This document shows, piece by piece, positions 27,501 through 34,964 of a stretch of DNA of 64,000 bases (its first letter is position 1; the number at the start of each line of letters is the position of its first letter). The translations under genes and the position numbers were made by a program. Under the pieces are notes generated by a model that searched no databases, had not been told where the DNA came from, and was given only the letters and a program-made list of their open reading frames with translations. Where the stretch lies: NCBI GenBank assembly GCA_030141605.1, contig JAQGDQ010000032.1:882056-946055 (forward strand), in the 5' to 3' direction. Origin of the DNA: Tubiluchus corallicola (lineage: Eukaryota > Priapulida > Priapulimorpha > Priapulimorphida > Tubiluchidae).

Positions 27501-30500
27501 TCTGCTTGAAACCGTCTCGTCTACTCATTCTTCTCTCACTCTATCATGGAAAACCAACACTGATGGCGGAAGTCGTATACGAGGTTGAGTTAACATGTTC
27601 TTGTTGTAAACTACATTATTTGTCTACACGTTACAGTAAACGCACTCTTTTCTACCTTAAACTTTTCAATCCTAGCACAGGTAAACATCTGTTAACTAAT
27701 CCGCGAGCGTTAGCGTCGTCGATTTAGTAGATCCCAATCGCAATTTTTTTCATTATGATAGGCATCCAGTTTTCTACTTTTTAATTCTAGTTAATGCAAA
27801 GGGCTAGTAAATTAACTAGACCCACGAAACTTGTCATTCAACTCCTCCTAAGGGTTTGAATTAACTTCAAACAGGACTTTTAAAAGGATGGGATTCTTTA
27901 AGGGCGCGAGATATAGACCAAAGTACGTAACACTGGATAATTCTAAAACTATAGTAAGTAGAGTCACAAAACTTGCCGGGAAGACACCTGAGTATGGGCT
28001 TGAAAGTGGTATGGTGAACGGTGACTGCTGTCAAAAGGTCAAGGATACTGGACATCGATTAGTTTTTCGATTGCCATTTATTTCCTCCTAGGGATTTGGG
28101 TAAAATTGAAAAAAATCCACGTATTTTAGTATTGTGAGGTAGATGCGTACCTATGGTCAAGTGATAAACATTGTCATGCTGGAATTAGAATTGTTTAAGG
28201 GCCCGAGGAATCAATACCGAGATAGGAGTCGAAATGTGAAAATTAAGGCAAACTGCTCAGTCACACCATAAACCGCATTGAACTAGGTACAGTCGAGTGA
28301 TAATAAGTCACGAGCGCCTTGCACACTAGTTAGTCACACGTGAGCGTAATAATCTACAAGTACTGGCATGAGTTAACCACAATCGACCAGGTGTAGTCAG
28401 GTGTAAACACTGCCACGACGCTAAGCTTGCGGATTTAGATCTGAATTCATTCAGTCTTGTTAGGTTACTTCTGGCTTCATGAATAAATCGAAATAATTAT
28501 TGAGTCAGAAGATAATTTAGCAATCATTTAAATTTGAAACCAATTAACAGAGTTAACAAATATCCAAAATTACAACTCCAGTTAAATGAATTATACTTTA
28601 ATAGATTTAATTAGCTAAAGAATTATAAGAAATAATGTATTGTCTCTAGGCATAACAGTAATGATGAAACAAGAATTTGGGGAATGGAAGACAATAAAGA
28701 TCAACAGAAGCAATCAACCTTTGTTGCTAAGCAACCTTGCTTGTGGTTCCAAGTATCAGATTTATGCAACTGTCTTCAACAGGATAGGAGCCAGTACACC
28801 AAGTGAAATACTTGTTGCTAGAACAAATGGCACTGGTAAAGAGTATAAACACTTCATATTTTAACTCGTTGGCATAACGCAGTTTTTTACTATTCTGACT
28901 TCATCGCAATTATTTCAAAGGACTTATATTAATTTTTCTTTTACGGATAAAACGGCGTATCGAAATTTAATTAATATTATTTATTTATTTATTGAATTAT
29001 ACAAATTTCGGCATGTGTCCAGGAAACTAGTCTTCATACATAAAAAAGTCAGCTACTAAAGATATTCGTAATAATGTAATTTGTGTAGTGGTAGTCGTAA
29101 TGTATATAATTATATTATGATGCGCAGATTAAACAGATGAAAAGAAAATTTTAAAGTATAATTCTAAATCTTTCCACGCAAAGTTGTATTTGCATTTCCA
29201 TTACTTAGCATTGTGCTTATCTGAAATTGGAAAAACAATTCTTCACTGTATTACCATCCCAGTGTGCACGACCGGGTCGCCAAAAACAACAACACATTAT
29301 TGATCTTATTGTCAACATAAAGTAATTTATACTTTTGCAGAGTTAGCTACGAATGCTCCAAACTTTACCCAATGTTATATAAACTTGTTTCAAACGACCA
29401 ACCGTTAAAATGGCCTAACGGGCATCGCGGTTGTTTAAATTTACGAATTTTATACTGCGCTACTGTTAGCGCAAGGACTGTACGCTACGTAAGTGATACA
29501 AAATTTCCAAAGGAATTTTTAGGCTTTATTTATTAAGAGTGTTTTTGGTCGTTCAAAAATGTGCTTGATGCTGGTGTAAGCTTTTTGTGTTGTTTAACCT
29601 GGTCTCATCAAAGCATCATACACACCCATATTCTAATGTGCGTACACTTTGTTAATGCATTTCATCATTTGCAAAATTCGTCCTCACTATTAAGAAAGGT
29701 CTCTTGTGTTTTATAAACACCTCTTTACTTTTAGCTCCAGTGAAACCATTAAGCGCTAAGTTGATCATACTCAACTCTACTTCTATAACACTCAATCTGA
29801 GCTCGTGGCAGAATGGGGGATGTAAAATGAAATCAGTTGTCGTCCAATATAAGATATATGAGCAAAAAGATTGGACTACAGTTGCAAATGACGTTCTGCC
29901 TCACCAGGTACATATTATCTAAATAATAGTAATTATTGGCATACGTCTTCATCTGTAAATATGTAATATTATTTTAACATCCGTACTGATTTTCTGCTTT
30001 TGTAACTGCTTTTCTGCTGTTTGTTTTTGTTATTTTATCAAAATGGTGAAAAGTGATCTGTGTTCTCAGGCTTGGTATAGTTTCCATCTAAAAAAGGATG
30101 CTTTATATCCACAAGGTGCTTCATAACTTTTGCTGGCGATGGTATAAAAACAACGAGTAGCAGTAAAGCATAATTTATAACATCAGCGTGTTGCTGAAAC
30201 AATGGAGAATCAGTCGTGCCTCAATAGAGTGAAAGCGTCGCCTACTCCGCACAGTCAGCAAACTCGAGGGATATGAGAAGAGCAGGGCAGATCAAACTGA
30301 ATGGCTGAAAAAAACTGGACCTCAACAACGCCAAACACATTAGTACTATCCTATAGTGTTGGAGGATCATGAGTTCGAGCCTGATTTCTTCAAGTCTTCG
30401 AATCTCCTTTAATCACACCCTCAGTAATGCAGGCTGTGCGACACTCACACTAAATACTGAGCACATGATAGATTCTCTGTTTCTTAGCAACACGTGTTTG

Positions 30501-33500
30501 TAAAAAATTGTACTGAACTGTTGATTTTGTAACAACCTGTATGGGAACTTGCAATGGGACCGATTATTACTCCTGCAGAAATGTTTAATTGATCAATAAC
30601 TTATGTTATGTGTTTGTATGTCATGAATATAGGGATTATTCACAATACATGGTTTGCACCCAGAAACTTTCTATACACTCCGTTTAACGGCACACAACGA
30701 AGCGGGGAGTACAACTGCTAGTTATAACTTTGCAACTCTGTCATATATTGGACGTAAGTAATTACTTTTAAACTACTTTTGTGTTAGCAAAATATTTAAT
30801 TTTTTATGACGTATTCAGTAAATGTGTTCACATCCTGCGAATTTCTATGTGTTTATTTCAGAAACTATTAAGCCCCAGACGGTTTCTCACAGTAGAGGTG
30901 TACCCTTTTACGAAGATATTTCCACTATTGTACCTGTAGTGGGAGGAGTCATACTTTTTCTCATTTTGATGGTAGCTTTATCACTGTATATAAAACGTAG
31001 GCGGTACAAACATTACAAATACAAAGGTATGTTGCGATTTTCTTTACATCACTAAATTTAATACCTTTTAAAGCTTCAAACTGACAACTACATATTTAAA
31101 AAAGTATCACTATGAAATGAATTGTCTTTCCTACTGTTGTATCACGCCGTTGCGCTTTAAACGCGTGATCATAAATATGTAAAGAATTGTTTTTAGATAC
31201 AAACAGCATGAAAAAAGACTTAACAGCTGAGACAGCTCTGATAGCAGACCAACTGGGAAAGAACAATATTTTACGGGATTCAGCTTGCTCAACCTCACCA
31301 GAACATGTAGCTGCCAAACTGGACAAAAGCGAAAACTGGAATGTAACATTGAAGACCACTGGTTAATATTTATTTTTTAATCTGCATAAGTACTTAGCTT
31401 ACCAAATTCTGATTCTAAAGTGGAAACGGCAGTCAGTTTTCTAAATAGTAACTGCCTGTCGCTTGTATTCTTTTCTTATAATTTATTTACGTATACTAAT
31501 AAGTAAAACATACATAGCCTCGTTAAAAAATATAAAGGCCTTCCTATATTGTATGCCTGGATGATTTTGTTTGCAAAAGGAACAAGTCCAACATTATTTT
31601 CAAATTTAGCTTGTAGATGGGTTGGTAACGAACTCGCCATATCCAATTCTGAAGTCGAAAATTTGTGTTTAGCTGATGAAAATGAGACAGAAGTCAATCC
31701 ATACGCTACCTACCAGTGTCAGAATTCACCCAGAGTAACAGAGTTGTTGGATCCAATTATGTATCAAAACTTGCAAGTTCGTCCCATACGACCGCCAGCG
31801 CCTCTTCCACCGGAAAAACTTCTGAGAGATGAAATGGCAAAATATGAGAATCAAGGTAACTAGTATACGCGCAGTCGCTGTAAATAATTAATGAATTCAT
31901 TAATTTTTTGTGGCTACGAACAAATACATAATTGTATCACTAACACGTATGTATTGTGTAAAACTGTATGGTAATAATCAGTGAGGTGGAACTATGCGTT
32001 TTACTTTTGGAATCTTTTACTTTCAAATCAACAAACACCATAATCGCACATAACCTGCATATTATACTATAAGCAAATGAAACTGAAAAGAAGCTTTCAC
32101 AAATTATGCTAAGAAATTTGTTTTAGGAATTGTATTGACTCCAAGGAAGTACAGTGGTCCGGGAGAAATTAGAGGCATTTTAGTTGGAAATCAACGCAAC
32201 AGTGATTTGCATCCAAGTGTACTAGAACGACAAGGTACCAGCAGCGCTAGCTCAACAGATAAACGTAAGTGAACAGTTGATGGAAGTACGATTCTACAGA
32301 CATTTCATGTAACTGATTGTAAAAGTTCATGTAAAAGTTTTTTTTTTGGCCACAGTTACTTGATCTTTTAGCTTTCTCGTGGTTTCATGTTTTTCATATG
32401 ATCACTGTAATTTTATTAGTTATAGGTAAGCGTTCATTACATATTTATTATTTATGCAGCTCAACCACCAAGACGTGGTATAGGTGGTGTATCTCCGGTA
32501 ACCACAGTTTCGTCTAATCACGAGGAGTTAATCAAAGCTTACGAACAGGCTCGAAGACATCCGCTACCATTACTAGAGAGGGACCACGATCTAATAGAAA
32601 CGCCAACAGTCACGGTAACATTCTTCACTTTCCCTAATTGTAAACATCGGAAGTTAAGTCCCACCTAGATAATCAGGCCTCCTTGTAACTGAGTGAAACA
32701 AGTCTTCGTTCATGCACGTCATGCATCCCTAATTAGTGTAATATATCTAGACTATCACATTTCCCCAATTGGCTCGGGAAAGCGCGTAATTCAAGAATTC
32801 AAGTTGAATATCATCAGTATTATGCAAAGCTGTCACTCACAGGTGTAGACTATCCTTGAACTGAGTGCCGTATTCACTAAAATATAATTTAATTAAAATC
32901 GACATTGTCAATAGTTTTTTCGCCTGCGTTTTTTTAAAGTTTTCCTTTTCTAAATTTGTACATGTTTACAGTCTGGGAAAATGGGCTTCCGAACATTTTG
33001 TCTTAAACGCGTTTTTCAAAAGTGCACTGAGAAGACTGTAAGACGAAAAGACAGTTTATAATATAATAATAGTAAAATTCTTTATTGCTTTAAAATTGTA
33101 CATCAAGAATCATGTTTTTTTGTCTTATTTGCAGATGCATGGAACAGACAGTGAGACTGATAACACTGAACCAGGGTTGTGCAGATTTACCCAAAGTCCG
33201 CCAGTAGTGAATGAACACAGGGAAAGCAGTTGCATGATTCCTGCAGTTTACAGTGGTGAGATTATAACAAATCAGCAAATTAAATCATTCATCTTCAACG
33301 TTTCTTATTGATGTAATGTCAGATCAAGTTTAGCACATGCCAATCCGTTTATTAAAGAACGTAAAATGATTATCGTGTCTGTAACAATTACTTAATATTG
33401 GCACGAACAACTACTAGGCATATTCCACACCGAAAAAGTGCAAAGAAAGGAAGAAATGAGGAATTACACCTTATTTTTATTTCATTGCGTGTTTTCTAAT

Positions 33501-34964
33501 TTGACAACTTCTATGGCATGGCTTTCTATCATATTTTTCCAAGTTTTTCACGAATATATCAAAATAAATTTTAAACTGTATTGTTTTAGATCCAGCTTTG
33601 ATATCAGTAAACTCGCCGCGTCACGCGAGCAATCGAGTAAGTCTGTCAAGTGACACAACTGTAGAACATGGCCAGCCAGCAGTTCGGCCTAAACGTCCTC
33701 GACGGACAAGAAGTCAAGGATCTGTACAACAGCGGCGATCCAGTCTAAACGGAAAATCGCCAAGGTACGTAGTAAATCCAGTTAAAGTGTTAGAGTATGT
33801 ATGCTGAAAAGTCTGAAAATATAACATTTTCCTGTTAACAGCTGATGCAATTCGGATAGGTTGTTGCTCTAAATTCAATTGTTAGTATTACTGCAACTGC
33901 TAACTTCAATTTTGCTTACCAAAATATCTTGCCATTTAATGTTAAGATGGGTAATTAGATAAATATCTTATCATATTCCGTAACCAGGTGTAGTGTACTA
34001 GCGAGAAAGTTTGCAGCCGATAAATCACAAAATAAGACCAAGTGAAGAAATCAGAGTAGCTACAGCCTGTTTTGTTAAACAAAAATTTTATAAACCATGC
34101 ATCTTGAAAAAAGAATTATTTGCATCTACTTGGCAAACATTTCGAAACTGGCTAACATTATAGGCATAAGAAGAACAACAGACATCGGGAGTTGACTTCG
34201 TCAAGCGACGATGAACAGACAACCAGTCCATCTGATGCCGTTAACCCTTATACCTCAAACGATCGCGACCATCAATTATCAGACATAGAATCTCCTGAAC
34301 AAGTATCATTCATTCCAAAACTGCTTTTGAAAGAAGGAAAAGCTGACGAACTTCGAATGGACTCTCCAAGAACACTCCAAGCCCGATCAGATAGGTAAAA
34401 TTAAAAATGAAGCATTTATTTAAAAAATTAGAAATTAGTAACTATTCCGTGTACTAGCCATTAAATGCAACTTTAACAACCAAACCACAATACTCTATAT
34501 GAGCTATTTAAAGAAAACAATCGGTAAATAAATTGCCTGGAAATTTGAACCAGTGCCATTAGAATGCAAGTTCCGAACACGGCATTGAAGATGTATTCTT
34601 CATAAAGATCTAATCAATCGAAAGCCCGGAAAATAAGTCTAATAAAGTAATTTTCATTTGTGGTGTAACAACATTATTTCTACTATCTTTTTATTTCTTC
34701 CTATTACACCAGCTTTGATAATATAAAATGTAGTACTAAATTGATATACAATAATGGTGTCTTGAGAGCAGTGTGGTTAAGTAACGCTTTTTTGTCGTTT
34801 ACAGTGGCCTTGCAAGCAGCTGCAGAGCTGAAAGTTCTCCAAAAATTATCATCAACGTCAACAAAGAAGACCATGATGTAATCAACAATGGAGTTGGTGA
34901 CGACGACAATGATGACAATGATGCTGGAGATAAAGGCTATACAGACAGCTATACTATTGTTTAG
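6182..34964 (+). CDS. DSCAM: DSCAM (Down syndrome cell adhesion molecule) receptor, 37 exons visible, 5' end missing
   Basis: This is a type I membrane adhesion receptor of the DSCAM family, known for homophilic binding in neurite self-avoidance and synapse targeting. The exons at the positions listed below join in phase into 2078 residues plus stop, close to the roughly 2000 of vertebrate DSCAM. Domain order is the family signature: Ig1-Ig9 (residues 1-876), FNIII 1-4 (877-1277), Ig10 (1278-1367), FNIII 5-6 (1368-1560), transmembrane helix (about 1580-1603) and a 470-residue cytoplasmic tail ending in TIV, a class I PDZ ligand. Every Ig domain shows its Cys pair and core Trp. The first visible exon starts inside a codon, so a signal-peptide exon lies upstream and was not found. 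Ig and FNIII domains are coded by one or two exons each, all bounded by GT-AG. The identity rests on domain order and family motifs recognised by eye. Confidence 0.95.
6512..9277. other. DSCAM intron 1 (visible)
   Basis: This 2.8-kb intron contains no supported exon, RNA gene or long repeat. The short GAT-rich stretch at 9165-9225 is simple sequence. No extra Ig-like exon was seen. Confidence 0.6.
9278..9424 (+). CDS. DSCAM: DSCAM exon 2: Ig2, first half
   Basis: The exon is bounded by ATCACAG and GGTAAG. It codes the start of Ig2 with [20 protein letters not shown], a strand typical of DSCAM Ig2, then the core Trp in HYWLKG. Phase 1 at both ends. Confidence 0.9.
9622..9783 (+). CDS. DSCAM: DSCAM exon 3: Ig2, second half
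   Basis: It codes [10 protein letters not shown], then [13 protein letters not shown], the conserved second half of DSCAM Ig2. Two in-frame acceptors are possible, AG at 9620-9621 or AG at 9632-9633; the second would start the exon at 9634 and drop four residues. The upstream one is used here. Donor GT is at 9784. Confidence 0.85.
10417..11095. mobile_element. TIR element (MITE-like) in DSCAM intron
   Basis: The two ends are inverted repeats: the left reads AGGGTTTCACTAG and the right, on the other strand, AGGGTTTCACGAG, and both continue into related CGAC-containing sequence. The inside is rich in CGCA and TCGC, unlike the flanking AT-rich intron. The minus-strand open frames here are by-products of that bias. 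No transposase is encoded, and no clear target-site duplication was recognised. Confidence 0.6.
11200..11484 (+). CDS. DSCAM: DSCAM exon 4: Ig3
   Basis: One exon codes the whole of Ig3: [18 protein letters not shown] for the first Cys and core Trp, [11 protein letters not shown] for the second Cys. Acceptor TTTCAG, donor GTAAGA. No second Ig3-like exon is visible in the flanking introns. Confidence 0.93.
11918..12190 (+). CDS. DSCAM: DSCAM exon 5: Ig4
   Basis: The exon codes the whole of Ig4, including [20 protein letters not shown] and [11 protein letters not shown]. The WLKDGKPL strand is typical of DSCAM Ig4. Acceptor ATGCAG, donor GTAATG, phase 1 at both ends. Confidence 0.93.
12526..12822 (+). 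CDS. DSCAM: DSCAM exon 6: Ig5
   Basis: The exon codes Ig5 with [16 protein letters not shown] and the long [11 protein letters not shown] strand, then [15 protein letters not shown]. The strand with [10 protein letters not shown] is characteristic of DSCAM Ig5. Acceptor TTTCAG, donor GTAAAG. Confidence 0.93.
13150..13260 (+). CDS. DSCAM: DSCAM exon 7: Ig6, first half
   Basis: It codes [21 protein letters not shown] followed by [11 protein letters not shown], the first half of Ig6 with its Cys and Trp. Acceptor GTGCAG, donor GTGAGG, phase 1 at both ends. Confidence 0.9.
13455..13616 (+). CDS. DSCAM: DSCAM exon 8: Ig6, second half
   Basis: It codes [21 protein letters not shown] and ARNSQGQGM, closing Ig6. 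The exon is short because the intron splits the domain after the Trp strand. Acceptor TTGCAG, donor GTATAG. Confidence 0.9.
13617..15865. other. DSCAM intron before Ig7 with decayed GAT tract
   Basis: This 2.2-kb intron sits where arthropod Dscam1 carries its Ig7 exon array. No Ig-like alternative exon is visible. It holds a degraded GAT-rich and AAG-rich low-complexity zone at about 13770-14080. Confidence 0.6.
15866..15968 (+). CDS. DSCAM: DSCAM exon 9: Ig7, first half
   Basis: It codes [11 protein letters not shown], then [15 protein letters not shown], the hallmark opening of DSCAM Ig7. It ends in phase 2 inside the Ser before the core Trp. In arthropod Dscam1 this domain comes from an array of alternative exons; only one copy is present here. 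Confidence 0.92.
16610..16785 (+). CDS. DSCAM: DSCAM exon 10: Ig7, second half
   Basis: It starts with the base that completes Ser, then [28 protein letters not shown] and AQNAA. It closes Ig7 and returns the frame to phase 1. Acceptor ACGCAG, donor GTATGA. Confidence 0.92.
17026..17145 (+). CDS. DSCAM: DSCAM exon 11: Ig8, first half
   Basis: It codes [18 protein letters not shown], then [17 protein letters not shown], the first half of Ig8. Acceptor TTTCAG, donor GTATTA, phase 1 at both ends. Confidence 0.92.
17146..17704. other. DSCAM intron with degenerate CCAAC-rich sequence
   Basis: The intron splitting Ig8 has low-complexity CCAAC/CAACC-like sequence on the plus strand between about 17330 and 17665. 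No coding potential is supported. Confidence 0.5.
17705..17881 (+). CDS. DSCAM: DSCAM exon 12: Ig8, second half
   Basis: It codes [20 protein letters not shown] and LCHVSNGV, closing Ig8. The pattern GYYLC..SNG is typical of DSCAM Ig8. Acceptor TTTTAG, donor GTAAGT. Confidence 0.92.
18522..18673 (+). CDS. DSCAM: DSCAM exon 13: Ig9, first half
   Basis: It codes [20 protein letters not shown], then [14 protein letters not shown], the first half of Ig9. Two donors overlap: GT at 18670 (phase 2) and GT at 18674 (phase 0). Only phase 0 joins the next exon in frame, so 18673 is taken as the end. Confidence 0.82.
19215..19350 (+). CDS. DSCAM: DSCAM exon 14: Ig9, second half
   Basis: It codes [20 protein letters not shown], then [12 protein letters not shown], closing Ig9. 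The acceptor (AG at 19213-19214) has a poor pyrimidine tract, so the exact left edge is less certain; AG at 19211-19212 would break the frame. Donor GTAAGT. Confidence 0.8.
19620..19751 (+). CDS. DSCAM: DSCAM exon 15: FNIII 1, first half
   Basis: It codes [20 protein letters not shown], then [18 protein letters not shown]. The PYDGNSP loop is a DSCAM hallmark for the first FNIII domain. Acceptor TTGCAG, donor GTAAGC. Confidence 0.93.
19990..20157 (+). CDS. DSCAM: DSCAM exon 16: FNIII 1, second half
   Basis: It codes the second half of FNIII 1 with [20 protein letters not shown] and ends in VTTEDE. Acceptor GTTTAG, donor GTTAGA. The Leu and Tyr core residues of FNIII are present. Confidence 0.91.
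20384..20454 (+). CDS. DSCAM: DSCAM exon 17: FNIII 2, first part
   Basis: This short exon codes [20 protein letters not shown] and VSWM, the opening strands of FNIII 2. It ends in phase 0. Acceptor TTTCAG, donor GTAAAA. Confidence 0.88.
20886..21117 (+). CDS. DSCAM: DSCAM exon 18: FNIII 2, remainder
   Basis: It codes [20 protein letters not shown], the NG..GY turn typical of DSCAM FNIII 2, then [20 protein letters not shown]. Acceptor TTTTAG, donor GTAAGA. Confidence 0.92.
21294..21440 (+). CDS. DSCAM: DSCAM exon 19: FNIII 3, first half
   Basis: It codes [20 protein letters not shown], then [19 protein letters not shown]. Acceptor TTTCAG, donor GTAAGT, phase 1 at both ends. Confidence 0.92.
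21662..21817 (+). CDS. DSCAM: DSCAM exon 20: FNIII 3, second half
   Basis: It codes [20 protein letters not shown], then [10 protein letters not shown], closing FNIII 3. The motif [13 protein letters not shown] is typical of this DSCAM domain. Acceptor TTACAG, donor GTACGA. The open frame runs upstream of the acceptor to 21574, but that part has no matching phase. Confidence 0.92.
22028..22170 (+). CDS. DSCAM: DSCAM exon 21: FNIII 4, first half
   Basis: It codes [20 protein letters not shown], then [20 protein letters not shown]. The PNG..KY turn matches DSCAM FNIII 4. It ends in phase 0 at GTAGGC. Confidence 0.91.
23142..23295 (+). CDS. DSCAM: DSCAM exon 22: FNIII 4, second half
   Basis: It starts at phase 0 after TTCTAG and codes [20 protein letters not shown], then [11 protein letters not shown], closing FNIII 4. 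EYTFWVSA is a near-invariant DSCAM strand. Donor GTAACT, ending in phase 1. Confidence 0.91.
23721..23835 (+). CDS. DSCAM: DSCAM exon 23: Ig10, first half
   Basis: It codes [20 protein letters not shown], then [18 protein letters not shown]. Placement after FNIII 4 is diagnostic for DSCAM. A second in-frame acceptor six bases downstream (TTGCAG) is possible; the upstream one is preferred because it keeps the family's RIASF lead-in. Ends in phase 2. Confidence 0.88.
24542..24696 (+). CDS. DSCAM: DSCAM exon 24: Ig10, second half
   Basis: It codes [20 protein letters not shown] and [13 protein letters not shown], closing Ig10. Acceptor TTTCAG, donor GTAAGC, phases 2 then 1. Confidence 0.92.
24859..25078. 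repeat. CAT/CGT trinucleotide tract
   Basis: Long interrupted CAT and CGT repeat in the DSCAM intron after Ig10. Open frames here (poly-His, poly-Ile, poly-Met) are repeat translations. Confidence 0.92.
26056..26265. repeat. 42-unit GTTTA/GCTTA satellite
   Basis: The array is exactly 210 bases in 5-base units. The first 17 units are pure GTTTA; the next 25 mix GCTTA and GTTTA, with one TCTTA. The boundary between pure and mixed halves is sharp at 26141. Confidence 0.95.
26715..27016 (+). mobile_element. TIR element family, copy 1 (most complete)
   Basis: A 302-base element with inverted ends: GGCGTGTTCAGACTAG on the left and GGCGCGTTCAGACTAG reading in from the right, both continuing to TTTTCT. 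It is richer in GC than the intron around it. It is non-coding, so it is a non-autonomous, MITE-type element. Two more copies lie in CLCA introns at 37767-38002 and 46216-46350. No clear target-site duplication was recognised. Confidence 0.72.
27485..27583 (+). CDS. DSCAM: DSCAM exon 25: FNIII 5, first half
   Basis: It codes [20 protein letters not shown], then [12 protein letters not shown]. The exon follows the 2.8-kb repeat-rich intron. Acceptor TTTCAG, donor GTTGAG. Confidence 0.9.
28650..28835 (+). CDS. DSCAM: DSCAM exon 26: FNIII 5, second half
   Basis: It codes [10 protein letters not shown], then [20 protein letters not shown] and GASTPSEI. The CGSKYQIY strand is a hallmark of DSCAM FNIII 5. 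Acceptor CTCTAG, donor GTAAAG. Confidence 0.92.
29735..29907 (+). CDS. DSCAM: DSCAM exon 27: FNIII 6, first half
   Basis: It codes [20 protein letters not shown], then [19 protein letters not shown]. The W.NGGC loop is typical of the last DSCAM FNIII domain. It ends in phase 0 at CAG before GTACAT. Confidence 0.92.
30330..30390 (+). repeat. Possible tRNA-like fragment
   Basis: A B-box-like block (GAGTTCGAGCCTG) preceded by GGATCATGA resembles the 3' half of the tRNA-like copies near 4 kb. Only this half is recognisable, so the call is weak. Confidence 0.2.
30633..30753 (+). CDS. DSCAM: DSCAM exon 28: FNIII 6, second half
   Basis: It codes [20 protein letters not shown], then [10 protein letters not shown], closing FNIII 6. 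The motif L.P.T.Y.L...AHN.AGST is very typical of DSCAM. Acceptor AATATAG, donor GTAAGT. Confidence 0.92.
30862..31026 (+). CDS. DSCAM: DSCAM exon 29: juxtamembrane and transmembrane helix
   Basis: It codes a short linker, then about 24 hydrophobic residues ([20 protein letters not shown] and following), then a basic stop-transfer run with [11 protein letters not shown]. This is the single transmembrane segment. Acceptor TTTCAG, donor GTATGT. Confidence 0.92.
31197..31361 (+). CDS. DSCAM: DSCAM exon 30: cytoplasmic tail
   Basis: It codes [20 protein letters not shown], near the membrane, then a hydrophilic stretch. The phases match the exons before and after it. Acceptor TTTTAG, donor GTTAAT. 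Confidence 0.82.
31610..31855 (+). CDS. DSCAM: DSCAM exon 31: cytoplasmic tail with YxN and proline motifs
   Basis: It codes [20 protein letters not shown], then NPYATYQ, MYQNLQV, a proline run (PPAPLPPEK) and KYENQ. YQN and YEN fit the pYxN type that SH2 adaptors such as Grb2 read, and PLPPEK fits a class II SH3 ligand; these roles are inferred. AG at 31608-31609 is the acceptor that keeps frame. Confidence 0.85.
32127..32264 (+). CDS. DSCAM: DSCAM exon 32: cytoplasmic tail
   Basis: It codes [17 protein letters not shown] and a Ser-rich end, SSASSTDK. Acceptor TTTTAG, donor GTAAGT, phase 1 at both ends. No recognised domain. Confidence 0.8.
32460..32614 (+). CDS. DSCAM: DSCAM exon 33: cytoplasmic tail
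   Basis: It codes [20 protein letters not shown], a stretch that resembles the conserved EELI.AYEQ.R part of DSCAM tails. It ends in phase 0. Acceptor ATGCAG, donor GTAACA. Confidence 0.86.
33135..33255 (+). CDS. DSCAM: DSCAM exon 34: cytoplasmic tail
   Basis: It codes [20 protein letters not shown] and PPVV. The phases 0 then 1 join its neighbours. Acceptor TTGCAG, donor GTGAGA. Confidence 0.82.
33590..33764 (+). CDS. DSCAM: DSCAM exon 35: basic cytoplasmic tail
   Basis: It codes a Ser- and Arg-rich stretch with [20 protein letters not shown], which resembles a nuclear localisation or phosphorylation-rich segment. Acceptor TTTTAG, donor GTACGT, ending in phase 2. Confidence 0.82.
34164..34394 (+). 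CDS. DSCAM: DSCAM exon 36: cytoplasmic tail
   Basis: It codes a hydrophilic Ser/Asp-rich stretch including [20 protein letters not shown]. It enters and leaves in phase 2 (AG|G at both joins). No recognised domain. Confidence 0.8.
34805..34964 (+). CDS. DSCAM: DSCAM exon 37: last exon, acidic run and PDZ ligand
   Basis: It codes [15 protein letters not shown], an acidic run [11 protein letters not shown], then the terminus TDSYTIV and a TAG stop. TIV at the very end fits a class I PDZ ligand; vertebrate DSCAM proteins are also reported to bind PDZ proteins through their C terminus. Acceptor TTACAG. Confidence 0.88.
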
